A stretch of DNA of 64,000 nucleotides, taken from contig JBAKBP010007406.1 of NCBI GenBank assembly GCA_037953745.1, forward strand, positions 1 to 64,000, given 5' to 3'. This document shows, one piece after another, positions 24,101 to 34,685 of this stretch. The stretch's first letter is position 1; every line of letters begins with the position of its first letter. Made by a program: the position numbers and the translations under genes. The notes below the pieces were generated by a model. The model did not search any database. It had not been told where the DNA came from and saw only the letters and a program-made list of their open reading frames with translations. The stretch comes from Lithodes maja. Taxonomy: Eukaryota; Arthropoda; Malacostraca; Decapoda; Lithodidae.

Positions 24101-24518
24101 AGGTATTTGGACAAGTGCACAGCAAGCGTTCTTTGACATAAGAGTATTTAACCCAATGGCCCATAGCTACAGCGAGCTGTCTCTGGATGCCGCACACAAG
24201 AGGAACGAACAAGAGAAGGAGGGGGAAAGGATCTTAAATATCAAACAAGGCAGCTTTACCACATTAGTCTTCACCACATCTGGAGGGATGGGACCCAGGG
24301 CCCAATGCTTCTATTCAAGGCTTGCAGAGATCATCGCAGAGAAGAAGCAACATCCCAGGAGCCATGTCGTAGCCTGGATGAGGTGCTGCCAATCTTTCTC
24401 ATTGCTCAGATCAGCACTACTATACCTGCGGGGAACAAGACTGTCTGCATCACAATCAGCGAAGGTGGCAGAAGTGGTCTACGAGGCAGCGGTGGCAGAG
24501 GGTCGCATAGGGAGGTGA
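21168..24518 (+). pseudogene. Full-length RLE retrotransposon polyprotein, copy C, with several stops
   Basis: One frame runs from MEHEEGSDEALSQRS (21,168) to about 23,930. A zinc cluster (CCICTKHEHNC, CKCVQSG, CIDC; about 21,220-21,330) probably binds nucleic acid. A charged linker follows, then FNPPKCDATTNLLNDMTKL (about 21,800), the RRFGDKMRQGKVAPAI segment, GLDANGWRTIL (about 22,368), RT blocks LLVDATTAFNTINR (about 22,730), TTQGDPIAMAMY and AYADDLTGAG (about 23,006), HLGAVIGTEEF, and the knuckle CVCG (about 23,895). Stops occur at 21,264, 21,960, 22,323, 22,992 and 23,250. A one-base insertion near 23,940 shifts the frame, and the RLE continues from about 24,003 (ARVDISARGIW, FFDIRVF). 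The domain plan resembles R2-group or Utopia-like LINEs; the clade is uncertain. Confidence 0.8.
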
Positions 24519-24745
24519 CTGGATTGAAGTTGCATAGTGTAGAAAAGTAATATCTGATGCTTGTAAAATATAATGTATGTACAATATTAAATACAAATCA
24601 AAGTAGTAGTAGTAATCCACGATGATGATTCTGAGTGCTTACCCCGGAATAGGAAGTAGCTGAATGACTACCAAGTCGGGTGGTTTGATGACTGTTCTGA
24701 CCTGGTTTAGGGTCCAAAGAGGGGATGCACAGGCTGAGTGGTTTA

Positions 24746-24747
<2 letters not shown>
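21168..24747 (+). mobile_element. RLE-type non-LTR retrotransposon, copy C (longest copy)
   Basis: The only copy with the N-terminal region: an ATG at 21,168, a Cys/His cluster, an acidic and Arg-rich linker, then RT and RLE and a 3' UTR ending GGCTGAGTGGTTTAGA against (GTA)n at 24,748. It is more diverged from A, B and D than these are from each other. The same microsatellite forms the 5' junction of copy D. Confidence 0.9.
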
Positions 24748-24779
<32 letters not shown>

Positions 24780-24802
24780 TGTAGTAGTAGTAGTAGTAGT
24801 AG
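24748..24802. repeat. (GTA)n between RLE copies C and D
   Basis: About 18 GTA triplets with one TTG interruption. It is the 3' flank of copy C and the 5' flank of copy D. In translation it gives a meaningless poly-Val run. Confidence 0.95.
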
Positions 24803-26982
24803 GGCTGGATGCAAACGGCTGGAGGACAATCCTGAGTAGAGCAATCTTCGGACTAGCAGCAACAGACTTATGTAGGGCTCTGGCAGATCTTGCAAGAAAG
24901 ATGACCACCCAAAATTGTCAACATTTGGAGGCTTCCACAGCTTGTCGCCTAATACCTTTAGACAAGAATCCAGGATGCAGACAAGTAGGAGTGGGTGAAG
25001 TGCTGAGAAGAATCATCGGAAAATGCATAATGGAAGTGGTGAAAGACGATGTGCGGTCAGCGGCCGGTAATCTCCAAGTGTGTGCCGGCCACCAAGCAGG
25101 GGGAGAGGCAGCAATTCATGCCATAAGAAAAATATATGAGCAAGTGGACTGTGAAGCTGTGCTGCTAGTGGATGCAACAAACGCCTTTAACACCATCAAC
25201 AGAAAGACGGCAATACATAACATCAAAGTAAAATGCCCCAGTTTTGCCACCTATGTAGAGAACACCTATAAAAAGCCTGCGGACCTCTTCATAGTAAACA
25301 ACCAGAACACACGAAGGGGAACACCTCTGAAATCAATGGAAGGAACCAGACAAGGTGACCCAGTAGCAATGGCAATGTATGCCTTAGGTCTCTCAGTGTT
25401 GCTAACCTTAACAAGCCAAGAGGCGACGCAAGTAAAGCAGGTGGCCTATGCAGACGATCTCACTGGAGCGGGAAAAGTCAACAATCTCAAGCACTGGTGG
25501 GAGCAAATATCAGAGGTAGGACCAAAAATAGGGTACCATCCAAATGCCAGAAAGTCAATACTAATAGTAAAAACAGAACATTATGAAAGGGCGGTAGAAG
25601 CTTTCAGCGGTAATGAAGTGGTAGTAACAAAGGACGGACAGCGTCACCTTGGGGCGGTGATCGGCACGGAAGAGTTCAAGAACAAATACATAGAGGAGAA
25701 GGTCAGAGAATGGGTAAAAGAAATTGAGAAACTGGCCAATATTGCAAAGACGGAACCACAAGCCGCGTATTCGGCATTCACATATGGGGTCAAACATCGC
25801 TGGACCTACTTGATGAGAACCGTTCCAAATGTGAGCGCATTACTTCAACCGCTGGAAGATGCCATCAGAGACAAACTCATCCCAGCATGGATAAAGTTGC
25901 ACACCCCGAATGATACAGAGAGGGAGCTGCTCGCACTGCCTCCTAGGTTGGGAGGGATGGGAATCATCGACCCAGTGAAGAGGGCGGTAACGGAATACCA
26001 AAACTCAGTAAAGATAACAGGATCTCTCACTGACCGTATCATAGCACAAGATTCTGACGGTGAAGTAGACCAGGCAGACATCTACATCAGAAAGACCATC
26101 ACGTCAGAGAGGCAAAACTCACAGAAAAATGACCTGGCACAATTGATGGGACAACTTCACCCGAGACAAACAAGAAAACTACAAATAGCACAAGAAATGG
26201 GCGCTTCAAATTGGCTGACAACACTACCAATCAAGGCAAAAAGCTTCAATCTCAACAAACAAGAATTTAATTATGCTATTGCACTGAGGTATGATTGGCC
26301 GATTGAAGGACTGCCCGATCGATGCGTTTGTGGAACCATCAACGATACAGACCACACCATGATATGTAAGAAAGGAGGATTCATCAGCATCAGGCACGAT
26401 GAAGTAAGAGATGTAACAGCGAACATGCTCAGGGAGGTGTGTAGAGATGTGGTGAGCGAACCATCACTCATTCCCTTGGATGGAGAGATCATGCAGCACA
26501 GGACGGCCAACACATCCACTGAAGCAAGATTGGACGTTAGTGCAAGAGGCATTTGGACAAATGCACAGCGAGCGTTCTTTGACATAAGAGTATTTGACCC
26601 AATGGCCCACAGCTACAGCGAGCTGTCTCTGGAGGCTGCACACAAGAGGAATGAACGAGAGAAGGTCAGGACATATGGAGAAAGGATCTTACACGTCGAA
26701 CATGGCAGCTTTACCCCACTAGTCTTCACCACATCAGGAGGGATGGGACCCAGGGCCCAGTGCTTCTATTCAAGGCTAGCAGAGATCATCGCAGAGAAGA
26801 AGCAACAGCCTAGGAGCCACGTCGTAGCCTGGATGAGATGCCGTCTATCTTTCTCATTGCTCAGATCAGCACTACTATGCCTGCGGGGAACAAGAAGGTC
26901 TGCACCACAACCAGTGACGGTAGCAGAAGTAGACTACGAGGCAGCAGTGGCAGAGGGTCGCATAGGAAGGAGACTGGATTGA
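24803..26982 (+). CDS. RT plus restriction-like endonuclease, uninterrupted frame of copy D
   Basis: About 725 codons of real element sequence without a stop. Landmarks: GVGEVLRRIIGK, LLVDATNAFNTINRK (about 25,160), TRQGDPVAMAMY (about 25,350), the catalytic AYADDLTGAG (about 25,446), and RTVPNVSALLQPLEDAI (about 25,818). Then comes the RLE with Cys at 26,323 and 26,329, His 26,353, Cys 26,365, Arg-His 26,392-26,397, Asp 26,533 (ARLDVS) and Asp 26,581 (FFDIRV), ending GRIGRRLD. The open frame extends back to 24,664 through the microsatellite and copy C's 3' UTR; that part is an artefact. The N-terminal zinc cluster is missing by truncation. Relative to copy B one residue is lost near 26,087 (QADIY-IRK). 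Confidence 0.85.
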
Positions 26983-27293
26983 AGTTGCATGGTGTAGAAT
27001 AGTAGTATCTGATGCTTGTGAAATTTAGTATGTGTACAATATTAAATATATGGTAGTGGTGGTGGTGATGGTGGAGGTGGTGATGGTAGTAGTAGTAACA
27101 TGAAATGTATGAAAAATATTAAATACAAATCAATGTAGTAGTAGTAATCCACGATGATGAGTCTGAGTGCTTACCCCGGAATAGGAAGTAGCTGAATGAC
27201 AACGAAGTCAGGCGCTTTGATGACTATTCTGACCTGGTCTAGGGTCCAAAGAGGGGATGCACGGACTGAGTGGTAAAAAAAAAAAAAAAAAAA
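24803..27293 (+). mobile_element. RLE-type non-LTR retrotransposon, copy D (intact RT-RLE frame)
   Basis: 5'-truncated at GLDANGWR and joined to (GTA)n at 24,748-24,802. The 3' UTR contains a GGT/GAT-rich stretch, and the element ends GACTGAGTGGT with a 19-A tail (27,275-27,293), followed by (GTA)n from 27,294. Confidence 0.95.
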
Positions 27294-27365
27294 GTAGTAG
27301 TAGTAGTAGTAGTAGTAATATAAATAGTAGTAGTAGTAGTATTAGTAGTAGTAGCAGTAGTATCA
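27294..27365. repeat. (GTA)n at the 3' end of RLE copy D
   Basis: GTA/TAG run directly after the A-tail, perfect for about 8 triplets and then degenerate. Confidence 0.9.
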
Positions 27366-28480
27366 TAGTAACGTTTACTTGAGTGTTTTATGTAGTCCTG
27401 TTCATAAGTTGTGTTATTCTATTATTTGAGCTAAAGTTATCCATATATAGCTAGCTAATCGGAAGTTTGCGGCATTAATGTGGTGTAATATTTATTATTT
27501 GAGTTGAAAGTTTGTTGTTGGTTTTACAATTATTAGTTTGCTCCAAAGACTGCATTGAAGCAATTATTAAAACGAAAGACCAAAAAAGTTTCTCTTTCTA
27601 TCATGGGAGCATCTCTATTATGTCTTATGCTATGCTTGTTTTTTTCCCTAACGTCGACTTTTAGCATAAGTTTAATGCCGTTACTCTTCTCTCATTTATG
27701 TATTGTAGCGTGTGTACAGTATGTATGTGCGTGTATGTGTGTGTGTGTGAGAGAGAGAGAGTGTGTAATATGCATTAGGATGGGGGACTTTAGCTTTCAT
27801 TCATTATTAACCCACATTATGTAAGGCCTGTCCATATAATCCATTACCTTCTGTTAGGGAATTTGTGCTGGTGTATGATATTATAGTTAGTATTTATGGA
27901 ATACTGTACATAGGCCTACTGTATAATATACAGACAAAATATGTATTCCAAATAGGTATCAACATATATTCACATACTGTAGGAGTAACGAAATTAGGCC
28001 AATCCTTAGTAAATACAGTAGACTAACGTCAGCTGGTTTATGATTAATGAAGTATAATGTTGGAAAGACCTACTGATAATAATTCGAGATTAATGTTAAT
28101 TCAAACACAATCCAAAATGAATGGCCAACTACAATAAGTCACCCACACCAAGCATTCACTTTCCTATCTCATAACATTCTATGAACAGATTTTTAGAAGA
28201 TCAAAGTGTCAATCATTTTGCTGGTGGTTATTGTTTTGTGATTTACATTCTAAAGCGCATAATAAGCTATTGTTTAGAAGGTCATGTATTGAGATATAGA
28301 ACATGGATCATCTCAGTTATTCAATTAACTTATCTCTACTGTATGTGTATATTCTTCAGGCAGACCATTACTATGCACTAAGAAGTACTGTGTTGATACA
28401 GATACCAAGCCAGTCTAACAACACGACTCTCCTCAACCGTGTCCATGTGTCTCATCCAAGACAAATGTGTATGAACTTCG
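27366..28480. other. Non-coding AT-rich stretch
   Basis: Contains a short TG/GA repeat near 27,725-27,765. Short open frames here show no recognisable motif. It is the left flank of the Ty3/gypsy element. Confidence 0.6.
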
Positions 28481-30387
28481 TGTGACGCTCTTGCATAGTA
28501 GCCACGTGCAGGCATGCGCGCACGTCGGCTGCCCAGCCGTTTAGAAACCGGCTGGCGCCAGCCGGCCGGCCGGCTTTTCCTTAGTATATAGCCTACGACA
28601 ATGTAACTAATGTCTGGGATATTCTTATGTTGTTTCACACCTTGAAGCTGCCCTTATTCTTAACCAACACATCTTAGTATATTTTATTCTCGATAGTTGA
28701 TTGTTTCATTATAATACATAAGATGCATTGTAGTGAAAGAGAGAGAGCGAGCGAGCGAGCAGGGTGGGGGAGGTGAGTGTTGCTTTTCCTCCTCCTCCCT
28801 CCTCCCTCCCGGAGGAGTTGTTCGCCCGCGTGGTCTTTTCTCTCGGTTTTGATTGGCTGGTGGTTCCTGGCGCCTTCTGCAGGCCTGCTGCCGGGTGACG
28901 TAGCGGCCTGTGATTGGCTGACCACCGTGCCTTTGTGTGGGATCCTGGAGGGGTCCAGAGGAGCTATTCTCCTCAGAGCTCACCTCACTGTCGTACCCTT
29001 CGGACCCCCTTGATATCTATCCCTCTCAACCCCACTTAGAAACTTTCTCTCTTACTTTGTATACCTGCTTTCCACTACTTCACCAGTCTATTTAATTACC
29101 CCCATCCCCTTGATAGATCTTATATCTATCATTGTATTAACGACGAGCTCTCAGATAACTAGATAGGATTTTGGGCCTTATGCAGAGATATAATTGTTAA
29201 TGAGACCTAGGAAGCTTTTTTTGTTGTCTCATATTTGGTGGTTTCATGCTTGCTAGTGTGTTCTTGTGGCAGGTGAGCAGGGGCTAGACCGGAGGGGAGG
29301 CTTTTTGCGATCCTTTAAGTAAAGTCTGCTGGTGCGAGTCCTGTGGACCTGCACGACTTTACTAGGATACCCGTGGGAGTCTGGGGGCATTTTCTTGTCT
29401 GTGTGCCTGTGTGTCTAGTGTTGTGTTGTGTGAGGGCCCTTGCCTAGTCCACTCAGCACTGCGCTAGCACGCCTTGCGTTTGTTTTAGGGTCGCCAGGAG
29501 AGAGTCAGATACTTGGGATCTGAGTCTCTCAAGAGAGCACCCTTTCAATTAGAGTAATTTGGCGCACAGACTTGGGAACGTCCCTAGGCTAGAGTAGGTG
29601 GCTCAGCCCGGGTATCCGAAGCCTATATCCTTCCGGCTAGACCTCTGCCACCTGGCAGATTAACAGCTAGCGGTTTATTATATCTGTATGCTTGTTATTG
29701 TGCCACAGTTTACCGTCTTTGTGAGCATTGTGAGTCAGGGTGTGGCTTAGAGACTCTGTCCGAGCAGGCTTGCCTGACTAAGAGTGAGAAGCACACCTGT
29801 ATGTGGTTATGTTGCGAGTGGCTGCCTTTATTTAATTATACCTATGACATTATACCCTGTAGGTCCTATCACTAGTATTTATTCCTGCTTATTAGTTAAG
29901 AGTTCTCTAAATCCGTAACATACTTTCTTTGCTAAGCATCAGATCCTACAGTAGCCGCATGCAGTTTAGAAACCTGCATCTTGTCTACCTGTACGATGTT
30001 TTGAGGACTGTTTGCTCTCACCTTCTTTCACGCAGGGGTGATTAGTTGTATTAATTAACGTAACGTTAAATGTACTTTCTTCTAGTTTGTTATTAAATTG
30101 TTTCTGCAATTTAATTCCGTTATCTATCTTTTCCTTGACGCTTTAAGTCAACTTAATTGTGTGATCTTTTATATAGCCTGCTTGACTATCAGCAGTCTAT
30201 AGTGCGTGCACCCTGTAACCGAGTCATAGGATACCTCGTTGTCCAGGCAGGACTCTTGACGGTTTAGGGTGGTTTGTTGCCTGGGTTTATAGATAAGGGT
30301 TGGATCTAGCGTTTTCCGTTGTTGCTTGTTGCCGCATACCTAGTCCAATAGAAAGAGCCCAGTGTTTATATATCCCAGGACGTAACA
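28481..30387 (+). repeat. 5' LTR of the Ty3/gypsy element
   Basis: 1907 bp, unusually long. Contains a GC-rich block with GCCGGCCGGCCGG (about 28,560) and a GAGCGAGCGAGC run (about 28,745). Apparent open frames within it have no support. Confidence 0.95.
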
Positions 30388-30389
30388 AA

Positions 30390-30405
30390 TGGCGACCTTG
30401 CATAG
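30390..30405 (+). promoter_or_regulatory. Probable primer-binding site of the Ty3/gypsy element
   Basis: TGGCGACCTTGCATAG begins two bases after the 5' LTR. The TGG start and position fit a tRNA primer site; the tRNA is not identified. Confidence 0.55.
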
Positions 30406-30600
30406 GATTTACTGAACAGAGGAATATAGTGGTCATTTGTTTTGAGATTCCTTATGATTAGAGGAATACAGTGGACATAGTTTTTTTTTTGGAGCAACCA
30501 ATATAACACATTAAAGACTTTAAATAACATTAGTATATACATACTTGCATAGGAGATAAGGCACATTCTATAACCGTGATAATTACTGCAGTACACAAAC

Positions 30601-32080
30601 ATGTCTAATACATCGGAACACAGTGATGGGTCAGGTCACGATACGGGCTCGGAGGGAGAAAGACCTGTGGAGTGGCTAGTCGATAGCGAGGAGGGGGCTA
30701 GAAGATTTTTAGAGGTGCCCCTTACCGCTGCCAGGGTGTTGAAGCTGAATAAGTATGGCTTAAAGTGTGTGGCAGGTCTCCAGGGTCACCAGGGTTTAAG
30801 TGGCATGAGGAAAGATCAGCTGAGGACTTTGATATTGGGTTTAGAAGGGAGAGACCTGGGTGGAGAGGCGACTGGGGGCCCTGGTCCCCCCCCCCCCCCC
30901 TCCCCCTCCACTCTACCCCCATATCAAACGTCAGGGTGCCTGAATTTAGTACATACCCCCAAGTTGATGGTCAATGGCAGCGTGGAATTCAATCACAGGG
31001 ACCCTCTCCATTAAATGCACCTTCCCCTCCTCAAGGGTTGACTCCAGATTTGTTGTTTCGGCTTGAGATGGCCAAGTTTGAGGTTGCTAGAGCTCAGGTT
31101 GAGGCTGCCGAAAGACAGGTTAGAGTTCAGGTTGAGGCTGCTAGAGCTCAGGCTGAGGCTGCAGAGAGAACAGCTATACGAGAGGCTGAACTGCAGGCAG
31201 AGTCTACTAGGTATCGGGCTGACAGGGAGCTGGAGAGATCTCGAGTGGAGGTGACAGGGCGTAATATTGGGGGAGGTAATAGACATCGGGACCAATCATT
31301 GTCGCGCCTGCTTAAACTAGTTCCTGTGTTCGATGAATCATGTGTGACTGAGTTTTTTTATGTGATTTGAGAAGAAGTGTCAGGAACACCAGTGGCCTCA
31401 GGAAAAGTGGGCAGCATTAGTTTCATCAAGACTCCTAGGAAAGGGGCTAAAAGCGTATGATGCACTACCTTTAGAGTCCTGTGTAGTTTATGATGAGCTA
31501 AAGAAGGCTGTGCTACGGGCCTATGAGTTACAACCAGAAACTTACCGCTTGAAGTTTCGGGGTGTTACTAAGGGCAAGGATAGTACCTTCCTAGAACACG
31601 CCCGGGACTTGTCTGATGCACTACGACATTGGCTGCGTTCTGAGAGGGCAGCTACTTTTGAGGAGTTGAGTGAGCTGGTTCTCTTGGAGCAGTTCTTTAA
31701 GTGCACAGGCGGGGACTTAACATTAAATATAAAGGACAAAAATCCTAGAACTCTCCAGGAGGCAGCAGAAATGGCTGACCTCCGACTGTCATTAATTCAA
31801 GGGTGCGAAGCAGCAGCTAGGAGTGAGTCGGGTGCAAAGGATCGTACCTCTCCCCCTCCCAAGAATTTTGATACACATAAATACACAAAACCATCTAGCA
31901 CCGACAATAAAACTGAACATAAACCAAATACCGTCCCATATAAGAAGTCTAATGGTACCTCCCACTCCCAAGGGAAACCAAAGAGTAAAGAGTGCTTTGC
32001 ATGTCACAAGGAGGGTCACTTTGCAAATGCTTGTCCGAACAAGCCACCAAACAAGGTTGTGTCATTGGCCCGCAGCATAG
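30601..32080 (+). pseudogene. Ty3/gypsy gag, frameshifted
   Basis: Starts MSNTSEHSDGSGHDTGSE with ATG at 30,601. A one-base change in the 15-C run (30,886-30,900) shifts the frame. It continues through a coiled-coil rich in Ala, Glu, Arg and Gln (about 31,060-31,240, several VEAAERQ-type repeats). A second shift near 31,360 precedes the capsid-like region (QWPQEKWAALVSSRLLGKGL, then LPLESCVVYDELKKAVLRAY). It ends with the zinc knuckle CFACHKEGHFANAC (31,993-32,032). The order coiled coil, capsid, CCHC is normal for this group. Confidence 0.8.
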
Positions 32081-33846
32081 GGGTGTCGCCTATATCTTCT
32101 GAGTTTGCCAAGGGTAGTTCGTCAGAGGTTGGGACACAGCCTGTGTTCAAGAGTCTGGAAGGCTCGAACCCTGTCCGCGACGTCTTTGGGGGTCATAGAG
32201 GGCATGGTTTTGTGAGGTGGGCTGGCGAAAGGCGAGGAGTTAAGCTATTGCGTGATACTGGGGCTTCTCAGACCTTGTTAAGGAACTTTACTGGTAGACC
32301 GATTAACGCTGCTCGGGTGGTGGTAATTCAGGGGATCAATGCTACGAAGTCCTACCCGCTGGTGCAGATGGAGCTGGAGGTGGGTGGTGTGGCGAAGGAG
32401 CTGGATGTCGGAATTGTAGAGAACTTGCCTGTTGGGGGTGTCGACCTCCTCCTCGGCAACGACTTTGCGGTGTCTGCTTCTAAGGTTTCACCCTTGGTCG
32501 TTGCCGAGAAGGCGGCCGACGTTAGTAGGGAGGAACAGGAGTGGGTTGAGAAGTGTAGCGTACAAACCATGGCAGGTGTTGTGACGCGTTCTCAGAGATC
32601 CGGAGCCTTGCAGCCACCACCTCAGTCTATCAAACCGCGGAGGAAAGGTCACAAGAAAACGGGAAGTGTTGGTCAATTGGAGAGTTTTGAGCCGGCAGTG
32701 TTTCTTGGTGACTCATTATTGGCACCTATGTTAGAGTCTGGAGAGGCCCCAGGACCTGTCACAGCTAGTGAGGAGGTAGGGCAGGAAGAGACTCCGAGGC
32801 AGCAACGTTACACACGGAGAGAAAAAAGGGTTGCTCAGTTTGATATTGGGGGAGGACTTGGGTTGCTTCGGAAGCATCTAGACAGGTTGGTTCCCTCAGA
32901 TATTTGTAAACTGCAGTTGGAGGATCCGGAAGTTCAGAAGTGTGGTAATGGTGCTGTCGAGATCAAACACGAGGACGGGGAAACATGTCATGTGAACCTG
33001 TTGGAGGAGTTTGTGAGGCAACCACCTGAGCAGCCTACTGTCCCTGCGTTGGTCTGCAGCGGCCAAGGTGGAGAAGGAGAGGGGGGCAGTAGGGCACAGG
33101 TGGAGGAGAGTAGGGATTGTCATGTCTCGGCGGAGCAGTGGGCGGGGGACACGAGTCTGGTGGCTGTGGAAGCGCTAAAGCACCTGCCTGAGCAGCAGTG
33201 TGCAGCTCTCCAGCACCAGCTCGGTTCATACCCCACTGGTCGTGCCGAGTCCCTGAGCCTCACAACTCGGGCGGTGCAAGATGGTCCGCGGGCAGGTCAC
33301 GTGGATGTTGAAAGACCGTTAGCCTCGTTGTTTCGGTGGTTCAAGGTGGGCAACGAGGCTTTGGCATGGTTGCCAGGTCAGGGTCGGCCCATGGCTGCCA
33401 AGGGTGGTGGTAAAAAGGAGGACTTTGAGCAGATTGGTGAGGTTGGCTGTGGCATAGAAGTGCCCAGTCGTCGCATAGCCTCCCAATGCTGCTCTAGTCA
33501 ATTGCAACAGCCCTACCATAGACCGACTGTATCTGGCCATGTCGCTAAAAGCGGTGATGCTGCGCAGGCAGATGTAGTCGTAAGAAATGCGGGGGTGTGC
33601 ATGTACGGTATCGGCGGGGAAGCCTTAGCAATAATGAACTATGGGAGTGATTGCACAGGTGGTACTGATTGTCCCTCTCATGACCTGGCTGTTCTAGGGA
33701 CGAAGGTGGAGAAGGAGGGAGACTACAGGTTAGAAGCTGCGGTCTCGGCTGGGTTGTGGAAGGGCACTAGGATTGTTATTCTGCGAGATAAGTTGTTTAC
33801 TAGGCTGTGGCAGTGCATCGCATGTTTGTTGCTTCTCCAGGCCTGA
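32081..33846 (+). pseudogene. Ty3/gypsy protease followed by a long region of unknown role
   Basis: The aspartic protease motif LLRDTGASQTLL (about 32,245) and the later LLLGNDFAVSAS (about 32,446) are intact. After it, about 460 residues remain open but carry no RT. They include VVTRSQRSG and GETCHVNLLEEFV (about 32,980), which resembles the C-terminal integrase tail CHVNLLKPY of related elements. The middle of the element therefore looks rearranged as well as deleted. The rest is Gly/Glu/Gln-rich and not recognised. The frame is continuous with gag from 31,510. Confidence 0.65.
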
Positions 33847-34411
33847 TGTACGTGGTAGAATCCGACATGCAGGCTGGAGATAGTGCAAGGCTCAGTTTAA
33901 TTCCCTACCGAATAAATCCTGCTCGACAGCCTGTGGTGCAAGCAGAGCTGGATTACGTGTTGACGAAGGGTCTGAGGGATAAGGAATGTCGTGAGTGGTC
34001 GTTGCCTGTAACTTTACAACCTGTGTTAAGTGGCAAGATCAGTGAGTGTGTTGATTGCGAGAGTGTGTGTGCATTATCCCTGACAGACGCCTATACCTTA
34101 TCGAGAGTTGACGACACCATAGACCGCCTCGGGGCTGCATCGCCTATCACGAAGGTAGAACTAGTGAAAGGTTATTGGCAGGCCCCGTTGCCGGAAAGAG
34201 CGAAGAGAAATGCCAGTCTTGTGATGAACTGGGCAGTTTATCAGTGCCAGGTGTTGTTTTGCTGCCGGGAAACAAGTTGGATGTGTGGCATGCTAAGGGC
34301 ACTGATAATGTTTTGGCTGATTGTTGGTCACGGGAGGGTTTGTTTGCAGGAGAACCCTCGCCGTTCAGTCAGTGTGTGTTGAGAGTGGAGGAAAATTGGC
34401 TGTCACTGTAG
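33841..34411 (+). pseudogene. Remnant of Ty3/gypsy RT fused to the end of RNase H
   Basis: Readable RT N-terminal landmarks: YRINPARQPVVQAELDYVL, ECREWSLPVTLQPV, DAYTLSRVDDTIDRLGAA, ITKVELVKGYWQAPL (about 34,150). Soon after VYQCQVLF the frame jumps, in another phase, to KLDVWHAKGTDNVLADCWSR, which is the standard end of RNase H. The catalytic YVDD box is deleted. This junction defines an internal deletion of roughly 2 kb compared with normal family members. Confidence 0.8.
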
Positions 34412-34676
34412 TGCAGCCGCCAAAAACAAATTAAAAAAAAGCAAAAAACCTTATAAAAACTCTTTATTTTTATAACGTGTAGAATTTTGTATAAGATGTT
34501 GTGGCAGTATCTAAGTTGAGTGTTTTCGCTTATTGTCGCTAAGTTAGTTGAACTTGCTCGGTGGAGTGCAACAGTCTTTATTTTTTGTATATATAGTGCC
34601 TTGTGTCGCAACAGTGTGTGGTACTATGAGAAGCTTTCTGTTAGATATGAAGAACTTAGTCAAGTGTCTTATATCT

Positions 34677-34685
34677 TGGGGGAGG
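34677..34685 (+). promoter_or_regulatory. Polypurine tract of the Ty3/gypsy element
   Basis: A GGGGGAGG tract immediately upstream of the 3' LTR. Confidence 0.75.

Noticed and set aside
24664..24802. Start of a 772-residue protein with a poly-Val segment
   Set aside because: The first 46 residues are copy C 3' UTR and the GTA microsatellite read in frame; the element protein begins at GLDANGWR.
27555..27824. Small secreted or membrane protein (89 codons)
   Set aside because: Hydrophobic and with a Cys/Val repeat from TG-rich DNA; no family resemblance and no supporting signals.
28674..29013. Coding frames in the Ty3/gypsy LTRs (also 34,889-35,218)
   Set aside because: Present in both LTRs on both strands because the DNA is GC-rich; no family similarity and no reason to think they are translated.
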